Assembly (NCBI GenBank): GCA_964482395.1
Contig: CAYZXK010000228.1
Span: 1-45,587, forward strand
Direction: 5' to 3'
Source of the DNA: CAYZXK01 sp964482395
Lineage (GTDB): Bacteria > Planctomycetota > Phycisphaerae > UBA1845 > Fen-1342
Length of the DNA: 45,587 nucleotides
The position numbers and the translations under genes were made by a program. Under the pieces are notes generated by a model. That model ran no database searches and was not told the origin of the DNA. It saw only the letters and a list, made by a program, of their open reading frames with translations. Position 1 is the first letter of the stretch. Each line of letters starts with the position of its first letter. Shown piece by piece: positions 16,508-26,958 of the stretch.

Positions 16508-17710
16508 ATGCGGCGGCTGGGCGTAGTGGTTGCTTTTACGGTGGGGCTGGGGGTGCTATGGGGTTGTCCGAAACCCAAGGAGACGCTGGAGGCGTTCAAG
16601 CCTCCGCCGGCCAAGGATTACGGCAAGCCGCTTCCGCCGGGAGCTCTGGCTCTGCGCAAGATCGATCCGCGAGATTACCCCGACTTCGGTCGCGGATTTG
16701 AGAACCGGGCCGGACTGGAGCAGGCGATCCGTCACAGCCTGGCTTACCTGGCTAAGCCCTCAAGCCATAAGTACTTCCCTTATGGCGACATTACCCACGA
16801 GCGGGCGGTGAAATCCCTGGAGCGTTTCCTGGACGTTTTGGCGGCCGCTCGCAGCCCCGAGGAACTGAATCGGGCGGTCCGCGAGCAGTTCGAGGTATAC
16901 CAGTCGGTCGGCTGCGACGACATGGGGACCGTGTACTTCACGGGATACTACTGCCCGATTTTCGAAGGTCGCAAGCAGAAGGAAGGGCCCTTCCGTTACC
17001 CGCTTTACTCGTTGCCGCCGGATCTGGTGAAGGATGAAGAAGGTCAGGCGTTGGGCCGCCGGCTGCCGGATGGCAGGATCGAGCCGCGCTACCCGACCCG
17101 ACGGGAGATCGAGCAGGGACGATTGCTGGACGGCCTGGAGATCGCTTACCTGAAAAGTGCGTTCGAGGCTTACGTGGTGACGGTGCAGGGATCGGCCAAG
17201 CTCAGGCTCGCGGATGGTTCAATTTTCGAAGTGGGCTATGCCGGCAATAATGGCCATAACTACACGCCGATCGCGATGGCCATGGTTAATGACGGAGTTA
17301 TCAGACGTGACGAGGTGTCTTTGCAGACGCTCTTGCGCTACTTCCGGGAGCACCCGGAGCAAACGTATCACTATTGCTGGAAGAATGATCGTTACGTGTT
17401 CTTCCGGGAGGCCCCTGGCGGGCCGTACGGCAGCCTGAATGTGCCGGTGACCCCATTCAGGTCGCTGGCCACGGACAAACAGGTGTTCCCGCGGGCGTGC
17501 CTGGCATTCGTAACTGCTAATCTCCCAACGACTTCCGGCACTAGTCCCACCCAGGCTCCCTATGCGACCTTCGCCCTGGATCAGGATACCGGGGGGGCGA
17601 TTCGGGCTGCCGGTCGGTGTGACATCTTCATGGGGGTGGGGCCGTCGGCGGAAGCGATTGCGGGACGGACCGGGTCTGAAGGGGCCTTGTATTACCTATT
17701 TGCCCGGTAG
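16508..17710 (+). CDS. mltA: Membrane-bound lytic murein transglycosylase A-like lipoprotein
   Basis: The 400-residue protein should cleave peptidoglycan strands with formation of 1,6-anhydromuropeptides. It begins with a lipoprotein signal ending in a lipobox (VLWGC, Cys about residue 20), so it should be membrane-anchored and face the periplasm. MltA-family blocks include TGYYCPIFEGRK, RYPTRREIEQG and the C-terminal 3D domain FALDQDTGGAIRAAGRCDIF (about 355-376), which contains the catalytic aspartate. GAGGAG at 16495-16500 fixes the start, although the frame is open upstream. The finding fits a planctomycete that keeps peptidoglycan. The neighbouring sigma factor is transcribed in the same direction after a 270-base gap. 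Confidence 0.9.
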   Translation: MRRLGVVVAFTVGLGVLWGCPKPKETLEAFKPPPAKDYGKPLPPGALALRKIDPRDYPDFGRGFENRAGLEQAIRHSLAYLAKPSSHKYFPYGDITHERAVKSLERFLDVLAAARSPEELNRAVREQFEVYQSVGCDDMGTVYFTGYYCPIFEGRKQKEGPFRYPLYSLPPDLVKDEEGQALGRRLPDGRIEPRYPTRREIEQGRLLDGLEIAYLKSAFEAYVVTVQGSAKLRLADGSIFEVGYAGNNGHNYTPIAMAMVNDGVIRRDEVSLQTLLRYFREHPEQTYHYCWKNDRYVFFREAPGGPYGSLNVPVTPFRSLATDKQVFPRACLAFVTANLPTTSGTSPTQAPYATFALDQDTGGAIRAAGRCDIFMGVGPSAEAIAGRTGSEGALYYLFAR

Positions 17711-17753
17711 GGCAGGGTTCGGGAAGGCTCGTGAAAAAAAGGACGTCAGGGAC

Positions 17754-17782
17754 TTGACGGAAGGGGGCCGATAGCAAAGAAT
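17754..17782 (+). promoter_or_regulatory. Possible promoter of the sigma factor gene
   Basis: TTGACG (17754-17759) is followed after 17 bases by AAGAAT (17777-17782), four of six to TATAAT. A transcript from here would have a leader of about 190 bases containing the palindrome at 17867-17886. Confidence 0.35.
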
Positions 17783-17866
17783 GTAATAGCGTCATCCGTA
17801 GCCCTTTGGACCGTCAGGTGGCAGAGGGCATGAAGAAGAAACGAATGTAGACGCAACTACGGTCGG

Positions 17867-17886
17867 TCGAACGATCATTCGTTCGA
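17867..17886. promoter_or_regulatory. Perfect 20-base inverted repeat upstream of the sigma factor gene
   Basis: TCGAACGATCATTCGTTCGA has two 8-base arms around the 4-base centre TCAT. It lies 94 bases before the chosen ATG of the sigma factor. It could be an operator for a dimeric regulator or an RNA hairpin in the leader. Its lower GC content makes it stand out from the surrounding sequence. Confidence 0.5.
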
Positions 17887-17980
17887 GTTTCATCTTATCC
17901 ATCTGGATCTTACCGACCGAGCGGAGCTGCGGGCGTTGAGGGTGCGCCCGCGGATTCGACCCCAACAGAGGGGTACCCAG

Positions 17981-19666
17981 ATGGACAAGTACCAACTCCA
18001 ACCGATTCGTGATCTCCTTGAGCAGCTCAAGCGCGGTCCGAGGCGTTTTCGCCTTGCGCAGCTTCTGAATATTGAATTCTTGCTCTCCGTCGTCGAGCTG
18101 GATAAGGCGTATCCGTACGACTTCGTTTGTCACAGCCTGACCGGATACCGCCCGGTAGCCAACGCCCCCGGCACCGCCGGGCTGCTGGATGGCAGCCGGT
18201 TGCTGCCTGACCTGGTCAGCCTGGCTGAAGACCTCAGTAGCGACGCCGGGCTTGCGATAAGCTCGTGGCCGGAAACCGTTTGCACGGTAACTGACCTCGC
18301 CCGGCGGTTCGACGTCAGCACCAAGACCGTGTTTCGGTGGCGCAGGCGCGGACTGGTGGGCTGGAGGTTCAAGTTCGCCGACGGGCGGCTGCGGCTGGCG
18401 TTCGCCGACCGGTGCGTCCGGCGGTTCGTCGCCCAGCACGTGGATGTGGTCACCCGCGGGAGCAACTTTTCGCAGCTCACCAAGGACGAGCGGCAGCAGA
18501 TCGTGGCCCGGGCCCGGGAGCTGGTGGACACGGGTTATCGGACCGTCAACGCGGTGGCCAGGAGCATCGCGGGCCAGACCGGTCGGGCGGTCGAAACCAT
18601 TCGGCTGATACTGAAGCATTACGACGAGGCGCATCCCGGGGCGGGTTTGTTCAACCGGTCGCCTTTACGGGTAGAGGCAGATGACCAGCGGCTGGCGGTC
18701 TGGGAGGCTTACCTGGACGGGGCCAAGGTAGAAGAACTGGCCCGGCGGTTCCAGCAGCCGGTGGCGTGGGTCTACGCGGCCATCACCCAGATGCGCGCCC
18801 GGGATTTGCGGGCCAGGAAAATCGAGTTCGTAGGGAGCCCGGACTTCGAGGCGCCGGATGCGGACCGGACGATTCTGCATCCGGCGCTTTCCGGCCCGCT
18901 TCGGCAAGAAATGTCGGCAGCCCAACGCGTTCCAGCCGGGTTGCCGCCCTATTTGGCGCATCTGTTTCGCATCCCGTTGCTCACCCGGGAGGGCGAACAG
19001 ACGCTATTCCGTCAAATGAATTATCTGAAATTCAAGGCCCGGCGGCTCATCGAACAGCTCGACCCGGACAGCGTGCGGGCGGCCGAGCTGGATCGGATCG
19101 AGGCCCTGCTCGATCAGGCCGGCAGGATCAAGAACGAGATCGTGCAGGCGAATCTGCGGTTGGTGGTCAGCATCGCCAAGAGACACCTGGGACCCGGCGA
19201 TGACCTGTTCGAGCTGGTCAGCGACGGCAACATCTCGCTGATGCGGGCCGTGGACAAGTTCGATTTCACTCGGGGCTTCAAATTCAGCACTTACGCTTCC
19301 TGGGCGATCATGAGGAACTACGCCCGGTCCATCCCCGAGCAGCGCCGGCACGCTGACCGATACCAGACCGGCTGGGACGAGCTGCTGGACAACTTCACTG
19401 CCTGTCGGCCGGTGGAGAACGACACCGAGCATCTGGCCGGCGTGCGCGGGGTGGTCGACCGCATGTTGGCGACGCTGGACGTCCGGGAGCGCGACATCTT
19501 GCGGCAGAGGTATGGGTTGGATGGGGGTGGCCAACCACGGACTTTGGAACAGATTGGCCGCGAACTCGGCGTGTCGAAGGAACGGGTCCGGCAGTTGGAG
19601 GCCCGGGCCGTGAGCCGGCTGCGGGGGGAGTTCGAGGCCGACCTGGAACGACTCTTGGGGGGTTAA
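17981..19666 (+). CDS. Sigma-70 family factor with a 320-residue N-terminal extension containing several helix-turn-helix segments
   Basis: The C-terminal 240 residues are a sigma-70 core: region 1.2-like IPLLTREGEQTLFRQMNYLK (about 330), region 2 with IVQANLRLVVSIAKRH and GFKFSTYASWAIMRNYAR (about 386-450), and region 4 ending EQIGRELGVSKERVRQLEAR. Region 3 is short. The N-terminal part is not a standard sigma region. It has a MerR-like helix-turn-helix (VTDLARRFDVSTKTVFRWRR, about 102-121), a second candidate (VNAVARSIAGQTGRAVETIR, about 188-207) and a third (VEELARRFQQPVAWVYAAI, about 249-267). I chose the ATG at 17981, with GAGGGG 7-8 bases upstream, over a TTG at 17936. The factor should select promoters, perhaps with help from its own DNA-binding domains. 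Target genes are unknown. Confidence 0.87.
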   Translation: MDKYQLQPIRDLLEQLKRGPRRFRLAQLLNIEFLLSVVELDKAYPYDFVCHSLTGYRPVANAPGTAGLLDGSRLLPDLVSLAEDLSSDAGLAISSWPETVCTVTDLARRFDVSTKTVFRWRRRGLVGWRFKFADGRLRLAFADRCVRRFVAQHVDVVTRGSNFSQLTKDERQQIVARARELVDTGYRTVNAVARSIAGQTGRAVETIRLILKHYDEAHPGAGLFNRSPLRVEADDQRLAVWEAYLDGAKVEELARRFQQPVAWVYAAITQMRARDLRARKIEFVGSPDFEAPDADRTILHPALSGPLRQEMSAAQRVPAGLPPYLAHLFRIPLLTREGEQTLFRQMNYLKFKARRLIEQLDPDSVRAAELDRIEALLDQAGRIKNEIVQANLRLVVSIAKRHLGPGDDLFELVSDGNISLMRAVDKFDFTRGFKFSTYASWAIMRNYARSIPEQRRHADRYQTGWDELLDNFTACRPVENDTEHLAGVRGVVDRMLATLDVRERDILRQRYGLDGGGQPRTLEQIGRELGVSKERVRQLEARAVSRLRGEFEADLERLLGG

Positions 19667-19699
19667 ACGAGCCTCCGAATGCTCCTCTCTCACGACCGA

Positions 19700-19728
19700 C
19701 CCCGCCGACGGCCCGTGCGTCGGCGGGG
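19700..19728 (+). terminator. Strong hairpin after the sigma factor gene
   Basis: CCCCGCCGAC (19700-19709) and GTCGGCGGGG (19719-19728) form a perfect 10-bp stem with a 9-base loop, 34 bases after the stop codon. The T-run after it is poor (CTCGTGTT), but the stem is the strongest in the area and suits transcript termination. Confidence 0.65.
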
Positions 19729-19874
19729 CTCGTGTTATGGCGCCCCGAGGTAGCGGGGGCAACTCACGGGGCGAAAAAGCCAGGCCGGAATGGCAGTCAT
19801 CGGAGGGCCCCCCGGGCTTCGATCGCAGACCGGCAGCCGGTGCGAGCCGGAGTACAGGAGCTGGCAGCGAACGG

Positions 19875-19889
19875 AAGGCCTCCGGCCTT
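19875..19889 (-). terminator. Hairpin after the macrodomain gene
   Basis: AAGGCC (19875-19880) and GGCCTT (19884-19889) form a 6-bp stem with a 3-base loop, 10 bases beyond the macrodomain stop codon on the minus strand. There is no long T-run. Confidence 0.35.
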
Positions 19890-19898
19890 GGGATCTGC

Positions 19899-20468
19899 TT
19901 AACTCGTGGTCGGCCCCTCGAGCGCCGAGGCGGGATTGGTCAGTCGCCGGAACAGGCGGGTGGCAGCGTCATAGTCGCGCTGGCTGAAGAACACGAAGAT
20001 CACGCGCTGGATCGAGGGGTTGTGGGCCAGGAACTCCGCCGTGGTACGGAACGCGATCTGCGTGGCCTCATCGAACGGGTAGCCGTAGACGCCCGTGCTG
20101 ATGGCCGGAAATGCGATAGTCTGGATGCCGTTTTCGATTGCCACCTCCAGTGACCGGCGGTAGCAGGAGGCCAGCAGCTCGGCTTCGCCCTTGCGTCCGC
20201 CGGCGTAGACCGGGCCGACGGTGTGGATGATATAGCGGGCGGGGAGTCGGAAGCCGGGGGTTATTTTGGCATCGCCGGTGGGGCAGCCGCCGAGTTTGCG
20301 GCAGGCGGCGTGGAGTTCCTCGGGGCCTGCCGCCCGATGAATGGCACCGTCGACCCCGCCCCCGCCGGCCAGGGCCGAATTGGCCGCATTGACGATCGCG
20401 TCCACGCTCAGCTTTGTGATGTCCCCCTGCTGAAGTTCGATCCGGGACCACACGTTGCCAGCCGACAT
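19899..20468 (-). CDS. Macrodomain protein (O-acetyl-ADP-ribose deacetylase/ADP-ribose hydrolase type)
   Basis: The 189-residue protein is essentially one macrodomain of the YmdB/MacroD type. These bind ADP-ribose and remove acetyl or ADP-ribosyl groups. Diagnostic blocks are LQQGDITKLSVDAIVNAANS, the glycine-rich GGGGVDGAIHRAAG (about residues 37-50), YIIHTVGPVY and the phosphate-binding loop FPAISTGVYGYP. The catalytic-type Asn-Ala-Ala-Asn segment and the Asp in GGVDGAI are both present. The start at 20468 is supported by AGAGGAG about 9 bases upstream, though the frame is open to 20519. It is convergent with the sigma gene and divergent from gcvH. Confidence 0.93.
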   Translation of the reverse strand: MSAGNVWSRIELQQGDITKLSVDAIVNAANSALAGGGGVDGAIHRAAGPEELHAACRKLGGCPTGDAKITPGFRLPARYIIHTVGPVYAGGRKGEAELLASCYRRSLEVAIENGIQTIAFPAISTGVYGYPFDEATQIAFRTTAEFLAHNPSIQRVIFVFFSQRDYDAATRLFRRLTNPASALEGPTTS

Positions 20469-20517
20469 GCCCGGTCTCCTCTCTGGCTTTTGGCACCGAC
20501 CCATTTTCGGACGCCGC

Positions 20518-20523
20518 ATTGTA
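20518..20523 (-). promoter_or_regulatory. Possible -10 element of the macrodomain gene
   Basis: TACAAT on the minus strand lies 49 bases before the start codon at 20468. No good -35 hexamer is found at 16-18 bases, so confidence is low. Confidence 0.35.
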
Positions 20524-20709
20524 GCACGGTCTTGCGGGAAGTCGTCCGGCCGCCGGACCGAATCGCAGCCTCAGGCGCTGAGAAGCTGAGGGCGGGAACG
20601 GAGCGGGGCAAGCACTACCGGAAGGCGCCCGGATCGCCTACCATTTCAGCTGACGCGGGGTTCCGCCTGGTGGAGAGTGGCCGCGTCGTTGTCAGAGGAG
20701 TATTTGAGC

Positions 20710-21090
20710 ATGGCGGTGCCTAACGATCGCAAGTATTCGCAGACCCACGAGTGGTTCAAGGTGGAGGGGGACACGGTGACCATCGGGATCACCCAGTTTG
20801 CCGCCGACGAACTGACCGACATCACCTTCGTCGACCTGCCAAAGGTCGGCACGCGCCTGGAGGGGGGGAGCCACTTCGGAGAGGTGGAATCAGTGAAGGC
20901 CACCAGCGAGCTCTACACCGCGATCTCCGGGGAGGTGGTCGCGGTCAACCCGCGGCTGGCCGACTCGCCCGAATTGCTCAATTCCGACCCGTTCGGGGAG
21001 GGGTGGATGATCAAGGTGCGCTGCCCGGACCTCAGTCCGCTGGACAAGCTGCTGGACGGGCCAAGCTACGAACGGATGATCAACCGGTAA
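20710..21090 (+). CDS. gcvH: Glycine cleavage system H protein
   Basis: The 126-residue H protein carries the lipoyl group that shuttles the aminomethyl intermediate of glycine between the P, T and L proteins. The lipoylation site is Lys63 in GEVESVKATSELY, in the normal context. The family-typical N-terminus (KYSQTHEWFKVEGD) and length are intact. AGAGGAG at 20695-20701 supports the ATG at 20710. The gene lies 89 bases before gcvP and is very likely co-transcribed with it. I looked in the upstream region for the paired glycine riboswitch common before gcv operons and did not find its conserved core. Confidence 0.96.
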   Translation: MAVPNDRKYSQTHEWFKVEGDTVTIGITQFAADELTDITFVDLPKVGTRLEGGSHFGEVESVKATSELYTAISGEVVAVNPRLADSPELLNSDPFGEGWMIKVRCPDLSPLDKLLDGPSYERMINR

Positions 21091-21179
21091 TGATCGACGG
21101 CCCGGTCGAGTGGCGATCGGGCCTGTGGTCAGCATGAGCGGGTCGGCGTCCGCCGATCCGCAGCAGGAAGTTCTGATCT

Positions 21180-24089
<2,910 letters not shown>

Positions 24090-24111
24090 CCGGAGCCTAC
24101 GCTGCCGAAGT

Positions 24112-26874
24112 GTGACCAGACCGGAGCGGCGAGCTAGTTGTCGGGCGTGGGGCGCTGGCATGGCGGCCAGCGTCGCGGTCGTCGCGGCCTACCTGGCCGG
24201 GGGACTGGATTGGCTGGAGCTGAAGACGCTGGACTGGCGCTTCCTCTATGCCAACCGGGCCAGTGCCGACCCGCGGCTGATCTGCATCGACATCGACGAC
24301 GGCTCGCTCGCCAAGGTCGGCCGCTGGCCATGGCCCCGGGATGTCCAGGCCGGGATCATCTCCGTCCTTGCCGAGCTGGGGGCCGGCGCTATCCTGTACG
24401 ACGTTACGCTGACCGAGCCGGAACCGCTGCGGACCATCCTGCCGCGGCAGGCCGATCTGATCACCGACCCTATCCGAATCAACGCCCGGGATCTCATTCT
24501 GGCTCTGCCGGATCAGGAACTGCGGACCGCGATCGCCGATGCGGGCACGGTTTATCTGGCTTTCGATTATGCGTCCGGCCCGGCCCGGGTCGCCGAATCG
24601 CTTGGCCGACCCGACGACCAGATGCAGCGTTGGATCAAGGACTGGCTGGATGCTGACCCGCTTCGTTGGCGGCAGCCTGCGTCGCACCTCTACGATCAGG
24701 TTCTCGCCGCTCTGGGCCGCCACCCGGAAGGTGGAGGCTCGGCCGGCCCCGAAGCCGTCGCGATGGCTTTGCGGGCAGTGCTGAGCCGCGAGGCAACCAT
24801 TCTCAGTAGCCTGGGATTCAGCCTGAGTTTGTGGCCGGTGGGTGACATCAACCCGGCGTACTTCCCGCATGCCCGGGCGGCTCGGCGGTGCGGCTTTGTG
24901 GTAGCCGAGCCGGATCACGACGGCGTGCTCCGCCGGATGCGCCTGCTCGTCCAGTATGAGGGGCACGTTCTGCCGCAATTGGCGTTTGCCGTGGCATTCG
25001 ACCAGCAACGCTGGCCGGCGATTGCCAGGTGGCGACAGGCGTCGAGCCTGGGCCGGCGGATGTTCGAAGTTCCTGGCGGATCACCCCGCATTCAGATCGA
25101 CGATCAGGGACGCGTCCTGGTACCCTGGCTGCCCCAGAGGGACTGGACCCGGCAGTTCGGTCCGCATATACCCGCCGACGCGCTCTGGCAGGTCTGCGAT
25201 CGGCGGCAGAGCCTCCGCCACAACGATGAGCTGATCGCCAACGTTTTGAGCCAGTTACTGGAGGCTGGGCAGCTCACCGAGCACCGTCAGTATGCCGAGG
25301 ACCTTCGGCAGATTCTGCGGCTGGAGGATGAGCTGCGACAAGCACGGTATCGCGATGATTCGGCGGCCGTCGACCGGTTGCGGAAAGGCCTGGCCGACTA
25401 CGGCCGGCTCCGCGCCGAAGGCGAGTCGAAGCTCCGGGTCGCGCTCACTGCTCCGCTCGCTGCTAGCGTGCCGGCTGAAGCCGGCGCCTCCCCAGCCTTG
25501 AGCGAGCTTGCCTGGACCCTGGATCGGGCTTTGGCGGCCAACGCCGACTATCGGACCGAGCTTGACCAACTGCTGGCCCGGCTTCGCCGGCTTGTGGCCG
25601 GCAAAATCTGTCTGGTCGGCTACACCGCCACCGCTTTGGCGGACATGACGCCAATCCCGACCTGCGAGCGGGCTCCGGGAATCATCGCACACGCGAATCT
25701 GCTCAGCGGACTGCTCAGCGGACAAGCCGTGGGCTGGACACCGACCTGGCTCAACGCTTTGCTGGCCCTGACGCTTGGTGCGGTCGCGACCACGGCCAGT
25801 GTGCGCTGGTCGCCGCGCGGGGCGGGCGCGGGGGTGGCCCTGGCAGTGGCCGTGTATGCCGGGGTTGCCGGGTGGCTGAGTTTCTATGCATGGATGTGCT
25901 GGGTCGCCGTGGTGCCGGCCAGCCTGGCCGCGGCCGGGGGCTATCTCGTCGTGGCGTTGTACCGTTACTTCTTCGTGGATCGTGAGCGGCGGCAGCTCGC
26001 TTTGGCGTTGAGTCAGTACACTTCGCCGACCCTGGCCCGCCGGATGGCCGAGGATGCCGCTTTGTGCCGCCGGGCGGAGACCCGCGAGGTCACCGCTCTG
26101 TTCACCGATCTGGCGAACTTCACCTCGATCTCGGAGCGAATCGGGGCCGAACGAACCCAGCGGCTCTTGAACCGTTCGCTGGGATGCTTCAGCGACGTGA
26201 TCATGCGGCACGAGGGAATGGTCAACAAGTTCTTGGGAGACGGGGTCTTCGCCTTCTGGAACCCGCTTATCTACCCGCAGCCCGACCATGCCCGCCGGGC
26301 TTGCCAGACCGCCATCGACCTTCTGGCCGCCCTCCGCGAACTCACCCGGACCGGATCGGGAGCTGACGAGGCGTACGGGGAGCTGGTTCTCCGCATCGGC
26401 GTGGCCACCGGCTGGGCAGTTGTCGGCCCCTGCGGCTCCGAGCGGAAGTACGATTACACCTGCATCGGCGACTCGGTGAACGTCGCAGCGCGGCTGGAAT
26501 CGGCCAACAAGTTCTACGGCACTCGCGTGCTGATCAGTGGCGTCACGTACCAGCAGGCCGGCCCGGATTTTGTCGTCCGGCCGCTGGGGGCCGTGCAAGT
26601 CAAAGGCAAAAGCCACGCGGTCGCGGTCTACGAACTCCTGGGCCGGGCCGGCGAGGTGGCCGATGACTGTTTGACCTACGCTGAGCGGTTCGGGCGGGCA
26701 GTGGCCGCGTTTCAATCCCGTCGCTGGTCTGCGGCCATCGAGCTGCTGGAAGGCTGCGCGCGGAGCCGGCCGGACGACCTCGCGGCTGCCCACTACCTCG
26801 AGGCCGCCCGACGCTACCGGACGGCCGAGCCGCCCGAGGACTGGAACGGGGCCATCGAACTGACCGTCAAGTAA
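24112..26874 (+). CDS. CHASE2-domain class III adenylate cyclase
   Basis: This 920-residue membrane receptor should make cyclic AMP in response to an extracytoplasmic signal. After a first hydrophobic segment comes a CHASE2 sensor (IDIDDGSLAKVGRWPWPRD near residue 60; closing block GKICLVGYTATALADMTPIP near 500). Three transmembrane helices lie at about 545-620, followed by the cyclase domain. Both metal aspartates are present (ALFTDLANFTSISE, GDGVFAFW), as are Lys in MVNKFLGDG, typical of adenylate specificity, and IGDSVNVAARLE with the catalytic Asn and Arg. The CHASE2 domain has a large charged, probably coiled-coil insertion at about 375-480. The GTG at 24112 is used; an ATG at 24160 is an alternative. 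A short helical tail follows the cyclase. Confidence 0.9.
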   Translation: MTRPERRASCRAWGAGMAASVAVVAAYLAGGLDWLELKTLDWRFLYANRASADPRLICIDIDDGSLAKVGRWPWPRDVQAGIISVLAELGAGAILYDVTLTEPEPLRTILPRQADLITDPIRINARDLILALPDQELRTAIADAGTVYLAFDYASGPARVAESLGRPDDQMQRWIKDWLDADPLRWRQPASHLYDQVLAALGRHPEGGGSAGPEAVAMALRAVLSREATILSSLGFSLSLWPVGDINPAYFPHARAARRCGFVVAEPDHDGVLRRMRLLVQYEGHVLPQLAFAVAFDQQRWPAIARWRQASSLGRRMFEVPGGSPRIQIDDQGRVLVPWLPQRDWTRQFGPHIPADALWQVCDRRQSLRHNDELIANVLSQLLEAGQLTEHRQYAEDLRQILRLEDELRQARYRDDSAAVDRLRKGLADYGRLRAEGESKLRVALTAPLAASVPAEAGASPALSELAWTLDRALAANADYRTELDQLLARLRRLVAGKICLVGYTATALADMTPIPTCERAPGIIAHANLLSGLLSGQAVGWTPTWLNALLALTLGAVATTASVRWSPRGAGAGVALAVAVYAGVAGWLSFYAWMCWVAVVPASLAAAGGYLVVALYRYFFVDRERRQLALALSQYTSPTLARRMAEDAALCRRAETREVTALFTDLANFTSISERIGAERTQRLLNRSLGCFSDVIMRHEGMVNKFLGDGVFAFWNPLIYPQPDHARRACQTAIDLLAALRELTRTGSGADEAYGELVLRIGVATGWAVVGPCGSERKYDYTCIGDSVNVAARLESANKFYGTRVLISGVTYQQAGPDFVVRPLGAVQVKGKSHAVAVYELLGRAGEVADDCLTYAERFGRAVAAFQSRRWSAAIELLEGCARSRPDDLAAAHYLEAARRYRTAEPPEDWNGAIELTVK

Positions 26875-26958
26875 TCCTGCCGACCGCCACGCGACGGGTC
26901 GGTCGCGGTAGGTTATTCTGCTGCCGGTGCAGGCGGAACTAGGCCAGGAGGAATCGGA

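Noticed and set aside
20469..20709. Glycine riboswitch upstream of gcvH
   Set aside because: GGTGGAGAG occurs near 20670, but the rest of the conserved aptamer core is not present.
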